Source: Carex sylvatica (lineage: Eukaryota; Streptophyta; Magnoliopsida; Poales; Cyperaceae). Taken from it: 24,232 nucleotides of DNA. Under the pieces are notes generated by a model. That model was not told where the DNA came from. It did not search any database and saw only the letters and a program-made list of their open reading frames with translations. Within the stretch, counting starts at the first letter, position 1. Every line of letters starts with the position of its first letter. Position numbers and translations under genes: made by a program. Location of the stretch: contig CAXKVR010000224.1 of NCBI GenBank assembly GCA_964058845.1, positions 1-24,232 on the forward strand, given 5' to 3'. Shown here in pieces: positions 1 to 9,488 of this stretch.

Positions 1-82
1 TGTCAATGTTCGTGGGGATGCATTTTATTTTATAATAACAAATAAGAAACAAGGAGGAAGAATAGTTGGAAAAAGAAAGAAC

Positions 83-3000
83 CATCAAGGCATACAACGA
101 AAGCAGCAGATTGTGTACTCCACGATCCTCATTGTGCAAGTCCTTTATGCAAAATTCCAAGTACTTTATAACCTCATGTGTCTCATTCCTGTAATCAGGG
201 GCGGAACTACAAAATTTAGATAGGGGGGCTGAAACGTAAAATGCAAAAATATTTAATGTGTAGATAAGGGTGGGCTGAAACGTTAAATGCAAAAATATTT
301 AATGTGTGGTAAGTGGGATTTGAACCCCAGTCTCCTTACAACCACACATTTGATATTTTATAAAGGGGGTTACACTATATAAAAATTTAAAAAGAAAAAA
401 AAAATTAAGTTTCAGAATATATAATTAATTATTTTTACACCATAGGGGTGGCTAAGCACCCTTTGGGTTACATTAAGATCAGCCCTTGGCCTGTAATGGT
501 TGGTTAATAACATTAATAAAATCATAGTAACGTACAGAATCTAGGACCAAATATCTAAGCATTGGCAAAGCCTGATTTTAATGCAAACCAAACTGATATA
601 AAGATAAGCAGTTAAAAACTATATTCTCATACATACTTTGCATGTGGTTCATTTGTATAACGCATCATAGCAGGTATGAGTTTTCTCGGGTTCAACATGG
701 ATCTTGACATCATCCATGACTCAACCGTCTCATAGGCATCAAGCATTATCAGTTCAGGAGCAAATTTATACTGTCAATTTGAGAGTATAAAGAAGCTCTC
801 AGAAGCTATTAAATTAAATAAAAAGAAGAAGGACCAAATGAAAAGCGAAAATACAAACTCAACCTGAAGTTCTACAGGCACATTTGGTCGTTGAAGTACC
901 CCCAACGCTTTCTTTGATTCTCCTTGCTACAAAAGTTCATAACCTTGCATTTAGTTTTAACATCACATTCCCTCATATCCCTTCAACCAGGGATAGGGGT
1001 GTTGAAACTATCGGCTCGATTACTTAAAACCGAATTAAAATAGTCAAGCCAAAATTTTATTTGGTTTCCAAAAATCTAACCGAAGTAATTCAAGTAAATA
1101 TCGAATAAATTTCGGTTTGGTTGGTTGAACTGGAATAAGAGAGATTGAACCAAACCAAATATAAAAAACCGAAGTAATTCAAGAAGTCAACCAAACGGAA
1201 CCATTTAATCCAAAATTTGTCAGTTCAGTTAAAAAATAAATAAACTGGATCTAATGAATACACCTACCTTCAACTTATCAAAGGACGGCACGGGCAAAAA
1301 GGTAATTCAGCACAACACATTGGTTGGATCTGACAAGTTAAAAGTTTCCTAATATTTACTATTCATTTATTAGCCAAAAGATTATGATACTTGCTCTGAT
1401 GTTCCTCTCTTTCTAGTTTTGTTTTATTCCCTCTAATTATATCTACTGTATAATAAAATTCAATTATGGTGACTATAGTGCTGTGCTGATGTTAGCACCT
1501 TGTGCTCTTGATCGGATGTAACGTTAACAGGAAGAAATGAGACTTTAAATTTTTTAAATGATTATTATGTGTTGTCAGGTTATAGAGAAAACCTGAAAGG
1601 CAATGCACAGTTCATTCTACTAGTCTTTGATGTTTATATTACAAAAAATAGCTTATATCATTTAAGCTTAAGCATCAAATGCAAGTATTGGAGCAAATAC
1701 CTGGATGTAGTGATGAATGACTATTTCATACTTATCCTTCAAGCTAGCAAAATAGACAAGCTCATCTTCTCTCCCATAACTGCATTTATTGAGAACAACT
1801 CAAACCACTGAGGTTAATCTTCTTAGTTATTTGCATGCATTTTATAAGACGACAACAACAACAACAACAACAACCAAGCCTTTTCTCCCAAACAAGTTGG
1901 GGTAGGCTAGAAAATGAAACCCAATCGGAGATGCATTTTATAAGAAATAACAAAAAAAGTAACCTCTCAAGCAATTTCATAGTGGTGGCCTCATCCAAGA
2001 CGTCTTTGTTGTCACTAAGAAAAGCACGAATTTCCTGTACAATTGACTCATATTCCGAGCTATCAAGCTCTTTACCAGCATTTGTGCCATCTTCCAGAAA
2101 AAGCCGATTAATCTACGTAAGATCGAAAAATAATTAAAGAGTTATAAAAGAAATATAATAAGAACAAAAGTATCAGGCAAATGTATTAATGAAAAGTGCC
2201 AAAAATTAACCTTGTCCAAGTAAAGTTCGGTGACCCATGTAGAGATCATAGTGATTTGAGACTTGTCTTCTCTAGTCAAATTATCCAGTTTTCTAAGTAG
2301 AAAAGTTCTCAAGGCATCCTGTGTTCAAGTAGAACAATGATACTCATACTTGAAATCAATGAATTAAATTGATGAGTGTAAAATGAAAATATAAAAATTA
2401 ATTAGGGTTTACTTGGAAAATAGACCAAATATCTTGATTTAGGTTGTTTTAGTAATAACATATGATACTCAAAACTGTCCCTATGGATCGATACCCCAAA
2501 ACTATAGTATTGTTGTAGGTTTATGCACTTGGAAACCACCCAATTTAGTTAATTTTAGGGTTAAATATTATTAGCACTTGAATCCATCACAAATGCAACC
2601 ATTAAACTTCAAGTTGCAATGAGATTATCAATGCAGTTTGAAAAAGCATTGAGCATGCACATATTTTAAATAAAAATGCAACATTTAATGAAGCTTATTG
2701 ACTTGTATAAAGGCCCATGTCTGAGTAAATGTAATTGATAGGTCCTAGGACTAGTAACAAAATCAACCAACACGATCAAAAAAATTAAATGACATACACA
2801 TATTACATAAAAAAATAAAATAGGGTATATATACCTGCTCTCCAACAGTGATAAACTTCAAGGTGATCTCTTCAAAAGACATGACATAGTTCATCTATAA
2901 AAAGAACAAATAAACGTCATCATCACATTCCAGTGAATCCACAAATATTAATAAACTCTCTTTTCTTAATTTGTACTTATACAAGGGAGCATTAAACAGA

Positions 3001-5923
3001 TTATAGCTAACCTTAGCATAGAAAGATGCTGCTCTGTAGTAATCTTTCAGGGCAAATGCAGCATCAGCCTTTATAAAGGAGTAAGAAAAACAAACAAATC
3101 AGGTCTTTAGAAAAGGAGATCAGAAGTAGAATACATTAACTTATTTTGTCACTAACTATTGTTGCTTTTATTATAAATATGTTTAATAATGTCACGTCAG
3201 CTTGCAATTGACACTTGCAGAGATGTAGAACTTAAAAAATAACAAAAATTACTAAACACAATTACGAAAATTGTATGAATGGAGATTGTTTGATTTTTTT
3301 TAAAAGATAATTATTAAAATTGTTGGTGTGACAAAAAATGTCATCCGAATTTTAGAGTATGTTTAGAGCAGAAAAATGTTGGTGCAGTGGAACCCTCTTT
3401 CAATAAGATGCTTGCATATAATATTTTGGGCACCTCCTTGAGTGAACAACTTATTTTGTCACTAACTAATGTTGCATTTAATGTAAATGTGCATAGATTT
3501 ACCTGCACTAAGTAAACTTGATCTCTCTGGTAGGGACTACGGCAATTCGACAAAGCAACCGCATAGTCCCCCTTGTCCAAGTAAACTCGCCACATGTCAC
3601 GTCCTTCGTCTTGAGTAGACACCTGTACACACAACTCAACCGATTTATTTCACAAAATTAGGGTTGAAAATGCCTAGCCTCTATCTTAAACAAGAAAAAA
3701 GTTAATCTCAAAGTAAATACTAATTATAAAAAAGAAACTCTCTAAGTTGGTACGGTACCAGGTGTATACTGGTACTGACAGAAGTCCTCTGGTTTTGCAG
3801 AAACTGTGTTTTCATGCATTGGCCAATGTATCGGAGAAAATATTTTGAAATTTTGGTTAGAAGGGTTAGGTTTAAGTCCAGTATGACTAATCTTTGCATG
3901 ATGTAATTATCCTTTCAGTAACGAAACGGGCCATCTTGGCCTTTTTTAAAAAAAAAGTAAAAATGAAAATACATACAAGAGTGGCAAACCTGGAAAACAG
4001 AATAGTCATCATACACATAAAATACTCCGGCAGTGGGGTCACTACAAATCCCAATGATTCCTTTGGATGATTCTCGATCAAAACTAAGTTCCTCTACCAC
4101 TTGCTGACTTATTCTGTTAACAACCTGATATTCCACAACATTTCTTAACTAATTTATTATTTTGAAATTACTCTCAGTTAATTGTTAGAGCATATATAAT
4201 TTGAGGTTATTCGTACAGAAAGCTATAAAAGAAAAAATTCCATACCTTAACCTTGTCTCCAATGAGCAGGATAAAATGGAACTCTGAAACTGCAAGGGAT
4301 TTCGGTTTACTAACTTCACCTGAGCCAGGTTCACACAATTTTGAATAATCCAGAAGACCCTTATTTTCAACAAAGTTTTCGTCCCCACCTGAAGAACTAG
4401 TTATTTAAAAAGTACAAGTCACCAAAAAAAAAAATAATAAGCACGATTAGTACAAGCAAGACACTGATTATACCTATGCTGCACTCCTAAATTGAGATCT
4501 CCATAATAAATTCCCGCACCGGAAAGCCAACCAAAGTGCTTAGCCCTTCTTTGGACGATGTAATAATGCAATTCACTACATTAAAAAGTAAAATATGCAT
4601 AAATGATATTTCTGAAGCCACTCTTCATCAAGGGTATGCATGAGTTAAAAACATAAAAAACACTATACATAGCTTATATACGCACCTATTAGGTATTTCT
4701 CCGGGAAGCTCCATGAAGTGTATTCTCCGTTCGGCATATGTGGTAAACACAGTCTGCAACCAAATAAAAAGAAAGAAACAAAACAGCAATGGAATATCAG
4801 CAAGTATTACCAGTAAACCTAGACTTAGAGGGATCTAAAAAAATGGTTGCAAAAGAATAAAGGCACTAACTTCTAAAGAACCGATGCCAGTGAAAGAGTA
4901 GAGACGGGTAGCAGTAACAGCCATCACATAAAACCTGGTGGAATTGCCAACAGAAGTTGTTTCCATCTAAACGAGCAACACAACACAACACTATCATTAT
5001 AAAAACTATTATATCTCAAAGTAATTTGTGTAAGCAAATACAAAGCGACAGCACCTGTAGGCCAGTAATGGGTTCTCTCGGATCAGTTAACTCAAACAGT
5101 TGCTTTACATACTTCTCCCTCTTTTCAGCCTCATCCACTGTCATCTCAAACAGCTGCCCATTTTGTGTCCCTAGTATCACCTCCTTTGTTGAAGCTGCAT
5201 AATCCAAATAAATCCAAGTGAGACTAAAATACTATGCATAGCGCTATCGGTCCGTACTATGGATCAATATTTTCATTTTCAAAGTTCAAATAGTCGATCC
5301 AAACCGTTCAACATGACCTTCATATGAAAATGTACTTGTAGACTAAATTTTACATTTTCAGAATTTTTTTACTATTTTTTTAGATAGGTAGAAAAGCACT
5401 TGATCTTTAGCCAAAACCTTACATCAAATGTCAGAAATTTAAAAGAAGTGAGATAAACAAACCTTCAGTGATGAGTTGGCGGTTCCAAGCGACAGCATTG
5501 ACAAGTATGCCCTTGAGGCGAGGGAGGGACTTGGGCTTGGCCCACTTGGCATGCATGTAGAATGTCTCTGCTACCCCTGATATCACCACTGTGGCAATGC
5601 AGTGACTACCTCCTGGGTCCACAAACACCCGGTGCACCGGTTGCTCACCCGGGCGCCCCGGTGCAAAATCCAAATCTGATACATTTTCTCTTTATAAATT
5701 AATTAAGTGAATCAGTGATCACTTGAATTGAATGAGAATGAATCAAGAGAGAAAAAAAGGTACTTTGAGAGTCGCCGAGGGCAAAATCGTGACGGATGAT
5801 CCAGCCTTTAGAGGTGCCTAAAAGGATGACATCATTACCAGAAGCCATTGATGTGACGACACCGTGGCCCCTGGCGGCACGGCTCTCCAGTGGGTCCACG
5901 TTGAACAATTGACCCGCATCCAT
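83..5923 (-). CDS. VPS18: Vacuolar protein sorting 18 (VPS18/PEP3-like), 5' part; runs off the left edge
   Basis: VPS18 is a core subunit of the HOPS and CORVET tethering complexes, which act in membrane fusion at late endosomes and the tonoplast. I recognise it from conserved blocks: LGTSKGWIIRHDF, VDPGGSHCIATV, VNAVAWNRQ, RLYSFTGIGSLE, FMELPGEIPN, GDENFVENKG, EEITLKFI, DALRTFLLRKLDNL, ITMISTWVTELYLDKINRL, YKFAPELIMLDAYETVESWM. Exons, 5' to 3': 5923-5764, 5675-5463, 5194-5055, 4966-4871, 4753-4686, 4575-4474, 4396-4246, 4124-3990, 3622-3503, 3068-3012, 2894-2835, 2318-2211, 2112-1964, 1779-1701, 926-864, 770-637, and 188 to about 83 or 96. All junctions are GT-AG and every phase closes. The sum is about 645 residues, against nearly 1000 in the family, so the end of the helical solenoid and the RING domain are missing. 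Residues 1 to about 380 form the N-terminal beta-propeller (Pep3/Vps18 domain), followed by the clathrin-repeat-like solenoid. The start codon context is good, with A at -3 and G at +4. The donor of exon 17 is unresolved (82/81 or 95/94), because residues after LLLSLYA diverge from the family KQED. Confidence 0.95.
196..489. mobile_element. hAT-type MITE inserted on the VPS18 exon 17 splice acceptor
   Basis: The 8-bp direct repeat CCTGTAAT flanks the element at 188-195 and 490-497. Termini are CAGGGGCGGA on the left and, inverted, CAAGGGCTGA on the right, with one spare base at the right edge. The 8-bp target duplication and CAGGG-type ends point to the hAT superfamily. The element is 294 bp with no coding capacity, hence non-autonomous. 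Its left duplication copy coincides with the intron 16/exon 17 boundary. The element at 21250-21599 has similar ends (CAAGGGCGGATCCAG). Confidence 0.8.
988..1266. mobile_element. hAT-type MITE in VPS18 intron 14
   Basis: A perfect 8-bp direct repeat CCTTCAAC brackets a 279-bp insert (980-987 and 1267-1274). The left end reads CAGGGATAGGGGTGT and the inverted right end TAGGTGTATTC, both of hAT type. The interior is rich in AACCGAA/TTCGGTT motifs and carries the direct repeat AACCGAAGTAATTCAAG twice (near 1078 and 1168). No ORF of note. It lies in the 774-bp intron between the exons at 1701-1779 and 864-926, away from both splice sites. Confidence 0.75.
1849..1930 (-). mobile_element. 5'-truncated SINE/LINE tail with (TTG)n 3' end in VPS18 intron 13
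   Basis: A perfect 14-bp target-site duplication, ATGCATTTTATAAG, lies at 1835-1848 and 1931-1944. The 82-bp insert, read on the minus strand, ends in a short hairpin-like segment (CCCCAACTTGTTTGGGAG), then AAAGGCTTGG and a (TTG)n tail. That tail design is the one I associate with plant RTE-type LINEs and TS-like SINEs. A duplication of this length is typical of target-primed reverse transcription. The insert ends about 20 bp into the intron from the exon 13 donor. Confidence 0.75.
3139..3493. repeat. Pair of ~45-bp direct repeats in VPS18 intron 9
   Basis: Two copies of a segment containing ACTTATTTTGTCACTAACTA lie at about 3139-3183 and 3449-3493, 310 bp apart, with a few mismatches. The second copy begins ten bases inside the intron from the exon 9 donor. 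The pair may mark a local tandem duplication or the ends of an old insertion. I do not recognise the 265 bp between them. Confidence 0.55.
5268..5390. mobile_element. MITE arm fragment in VPS18 intron 2
   Basis: This stretch shares landmark words with the arms of the fold-back elements at 20225-20604 and 20696-21065: GTCGATCCAAACCGTT, AATTTTACATTTT, and AGAATTTTTTTACTATTT before an AGAT(A/G)GGTA block. Only one arm is present, without the spacer or the GAGGAG termini, so it is a degenerate partial copy. Confidence 0.6.
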
Positions 5924-6079
5924 CGTTTCTTTTCCAATGAACTTACACTATCAAATCGAGAAACAGTGAAAGTGAGTATACATAAAGAATTCAATAGACA
6001 TGAATTTCAATTGAACTTTGTTGACAGAATCAAAATGGAAAAGAATTGAATTCTTCTTGATTTATTGATTGAAAAACAT

Positions 6080-6648
6080 CAAGCTTCTAAATAGCTAGCT
6101 ATAGCGGGTTTGGACCCAGAAAGCTAAGCTACGGGCTAAAACTGCGCTAATCAAGCTACGGCCGCTATAGCGGTAATAGCGGTCCGCTATGCTACATGGG
6201 TTATGATTTTGCAATTTTTTATTTATTTTTTCTTCTTCTGAAAACATGATTTTACAATTTTAATGGGCTTTAATGTCTATATTGGTTTTTTTTACTTTAT
6301 CAAGCTATACCAATACAATGGAACATGTGCGCGCTATACCGCTATATCAATTAAATTTTGTATCATGCATTAATATATGGTAGTGGTATATTTTGAATAT
6401 AAAATATATCGATAGTTTTTGAATTAGGGATATTTTGAATGACAATTTGAACTTTGTATTGGTTTAATATGAATATTAGAACTTCTTAATTAATTTGATT
6501 TTTTTTTTTTCTTGATGAGACATTTTTACTATTTGTAGAAATATAAAATATAATTTTTGAAATAAAAAAACGCTATTTATAATAGCTTTCGCTAAAACTT
6601 TTTTTTTTGTCTCCCCGCTATACCGCTATAAACGCTATTTAGAACCTT
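6080..6648. mobile_element. Mutator-type non-autonomous element in the VPS18 5'UTR intron
   Basis: The 9-bp direct repeat GAAAAACAT at 6071-6079 and 6649-6657 brackets a 569-bp insert. Terminal inverted repeats are AAGCTTCTAAATAGC on the left and AAGGTTCTAAATAGC as the inverted right end. Both sub-terminal zones are full of CTATAGCGG/CCGCTATA motifs. A 9-bp duplication is the Mutator (MULE) hallmark. The centre is AT-rich with no transposase or captured gene that I can see. Confidence 0.85.
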
Positions 6649-6657
6649 GAAAAACAT

Positions 6658-8028
6658 ACATAATACAAGAGAAGCTGTTTCATTTGAATGAAAATGACAC
6701 TTGTTCCCACTGAATTTTCAGTCCAATGTAACGGGTTTATACCCGAGTTGGTACTGGTACCGAACTGTACCCAGTCAAGTGATTAGAGTACTGTAGCCCT
6801 TTGTCAGGCAAATTGCTGACTAAGATATCGATTAGCACCTATTAAGCGTTCGCACATTCAAGATAACACAATGAATAGAAAAAAAAAAAAGCAGAAGAGA
6901 ACTTTTATATTTTCTTATACCAGTTTTGCGTCAGGCAGAATCAAGCATACCAGAATGAAATAAATAAAAAAATAAAAATAAAAACATGACAAACTATTTC
7001 TCTTGTGACATGTCCCTACTATTTCTGCAACTGAGCACACAACTTACCCAAATTAAGCAGAAATGCAGTTCTTTCTTTTGCTTTTCTAAGCCTAATCGAC
7101 AAACTTTATCCACCACAAACCAGCTCTTGCTTTTCTAAATCGGAATTGAACTAAAATCAAACAGAGAGGATTTAAATCTAATTTATAAGTGATTGTATCA
7201 TGAACCGTTCAAGGAAAACTTGAAAGGAAAGAAATCAGCAGCAATGTAGTCGTTTTTTGGTTGGATCTTAAATTCTTAATCTTTCAAGATTGGATGATAT
7301 TTGCAACTAACCCAGAGACTGTTAGGGGTCATTAACAATTTTGAGAAACATCCATTGTAATTTGCAAATATAACAAGAATTTAGTGTAATTCAGAAAAAA
7401 TGAAGTTAAAAAGAGAAAAATTGGTAGCCAAAGTACATAGTCTGAACTCCTTAGAATCCATACCAATTAAGAAGGGAATCGGTAGAAAAGGGTATCCATA
7501 CCAACTGCAAGTGCTATGTTTTGATCATGACCAGATCACAATTCCCCTTTTCTTCGCTTCATTGGAGAACAATCAGCAGAAAAAGGTATTGACAGAAGCG
7601 AAGGGTATCAATAGAAGGACATCGGTGGAAACATAAACTAGCACCAATTTTCCTAGTCAAATAAAATGGGTTTTATTTAAAGAATATTACAATTAAGCCA
7701 TGCATTCATTCTTGCTTGTTCACTGAAATAACTCTCAGTAAATCAGGCTATATTGAAGCCCCTTCAAAACATGTTTTTAAACTGGTTTAACATGGACTAA
7801 TTTGAATAAAAAAGAAATAAAATAAATACAAACACCACAATATCCTACAGTTTGCACCAATTTATAACAGAAATGGAATTGCACAAGTGTGGATTGATTC
7901 TAGGATTTGCCCAACTCAGTATGCTAAGAGCGGTCCGCCTGATCTGAATTTTGCACAAACAATTCAGTAGTTTTGCAAATTTTTAAAAAGGCAAGGTCCT
8001 AAACAGCAATAGTCAAGCTGAGAGATAC
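6658..8028 (-). other. Remainder of the VPS18 5'UTR intron, no gene seen
   Basis: AT-rich DNA between the Mutator-type insertion and the leader exon donor. The reading frame at 7400-7636 on the plus strand has no recognisable domain. I see no RNA gene or clear repeat here. Confidence 0.4.
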
Positions 8029-8215
8029 CTGAAGAAGGGGTTGGGTAGCACGAGGTTCGCACACGACAGAGAGCGATGGATCGACGGGGTTGGGCAAGAA
8101 GCGACGGAACTGAGGATGAGGAAGGATCGCTAGGTGGGTTTCGCACCGGCACCGAGCGGGGAAGGGGATCGGGAGAGGGAGAGAGGAATTCACAACCCCT
8201 CAGGTTACCGGACTG
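8029..8215 (-). other. Probable VPS18 5' leader exon and core promoter area
   Basis: This is a GC-rich, CT-rich island in AT-rich DNA, typical of a plant 5'UTR. Read on the minus strand it contains no ATG and ends in CTTCAG followed by GTATCT, a good splice donor (last exon base 8029). A matching acceptor (TTTGATAG after a pyrimidine-rich stretch) puts the second leader piece at 5947-5924, directly before the start codon. The implied 5'UTR intron is about 2.1 kb (5948-8028). The upstream limit near 8215 is a guess; I see no clear TATA box. Confidence 0.55.
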
Positions 8216-8372
8216 GGTACAATTTAATCGTACAGTTCAAAATTGTTCTTTTTAACTGGATACGAATCTCAAAGCACAAATAATACTGCCCCCTGCGCCA
8301 TTCCGAGAAAGAACCAATTAAGAGTAAAGGTTGGCCGTCCGTTTCAATTGTGTTGAGTCAGGTACCTGGGAG

Positions 8373-8922
8373 TAGAGGTTTGCTTATATCCGACCCGGGC
8401 GGACCCGGACCCGGACCCGACCCGCCCGTGCCCGGTACCCGGGGTACCCGTGCCCGAGCTCGGGTATGGGTCGGGTAAACGGGTACACGAATACGGGTAT
8501 AAAACGGGTAGGGTACGGTTATTTGGATCAAAACCCGAGCAAACCCGGTCCGATTTACGCCCGACCCGACCCGACCCGACCCGACCCGACCGACCCGTAC
8601 CCGACCTGTACCCGACCCGTACCCGACCCGTACCCGACCCGAACCGTACCGTACCCGTTAAAAAATTCAAAAAAATTCAAAAAAAAAAAAAAAAACGGAC
8701 CGGGTACCCGACCCGGACCGCCCTACCCGTGCCGGGTACCACGGGCACGAGTATAACTCGGGTAGGGTACGGGTTTTGAAAAAAATACCCGAGTAAATCC
8801 GGCCCGAGATACCCGTATACCCGGGATACCCGTATACCCGGGATACCCGTACCCGACCTATACCCGTGCCCGACCCCGGATATACCCGGACCGCCCGTAC
8901 CCGACCCGACAGCAAACCCCTA
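8373..8922. mobile_element. GC-rich hAT-type element of ACCCG/GGGTA motifs upstream of VPS18
   Basis: The 8-bp direct repeat CCTGGGAG flanks the element at 8365-8372 and 8923-8930. Termini are TAGAGGTTTGCT on the left and TAGGGGTTTGCT as the inverted right end, of hAT type. The 550-bp body is built from ACCCG, GGGTACCC and CCCGGAC words, with a run of tandem ACCCG near 8563-8592 and an A-rich core near 8659-8695. It is strongly self-complementary. Reading frames across it are repeat artefacts. It ends about 160 bp upstream of the probable VPS18 leader exon. Confidence 0.85.
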
Positions 8923-9091
8923 CCTGGGAGGATATGGATCCAGAGAGAACATGTTAATTCTCTGAGGAGTCAGGATTTGTGGAGAATTTTTTTCTATAGA
9001 AAATATTAAAAGTAGAGAGAGAAATACAAAGATTATTGTTATAATTTTTTTTATAGTAAGAGTATTGATATATATATTTTTTTTTTATAGA

Positions 9092-9488
9092 AACATTTGT
9101 GTAGATCATCACTCTTCTAAGAAAGTTCTTAGAGATCAGTTACATTCCAGACACAAATTCTAAGTATTAAATATGATATTTAATCATGAAAACTGTCCCA
9201 ACAAAGAGACCGTTGTTAGGATTTTTAATCATGAAAACAATGAAACAAGCTGATGTAACATTTGAAATATCTGAAACTATCGCAAATCAAAGAAAACAGA
9301 GAGATAGAAAAAATAAAAAATAAAGCTAAAAACAATTATGCCAACTCCAGGGGAGAAGACATGACTATAAATAATAACATTTACTGACAACAAAGAGGCA
9401 CACTAGTGACATAGGTGCTACAACTTTAGTTTTTTTTTTTAATTTCTCACCGTTTAGTTTCTTTAGGTTTTTGCTTAGCTTTAATTTT
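9092..9488. other. Segment present in copy A but absent from copy B
   Basis: Copy B runs straight through the TAGAAAGAGTATTG repeats, while copy A is interrupted here by about 395 bp. ATAGAAA occurs at both edges, which could be a target duplication or slippage in the local repeat. No terminal inverted repeats or coding potential recognised. Confidence 0.4.

Noticed and set aside
2470..2560. Sequence around CCCTATGGATCGATACCCC and TTTATGCACTTGG in VPS18 intron 11, reminiscent of LTR fragments in plant retrotransposons.
   Set aside because: The resemblance is from memory only; no LTR ends, primer site or duplication could be found, so I did not list it as a feature.
3747..6780. GTTGGTAC/GGTACC words near 3747-3782 and 6741-6775, considered as copies of a MITE.
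   Set aside because: The shared words are too short and no ends or target duplications are visible.
7400..7636. A 78-codon plus-strand frame inside the VPS18 leader intron.
   Set aside because: No family resemblance, and it sits in intron sequence antisense to VPS18.
8344..8915. Several long frames on both strands rich in Gly, Arg, Pro and Thr.
   Set aside because: They are translations of the ACCCG/GGGTA repeat in the hAT-type element.
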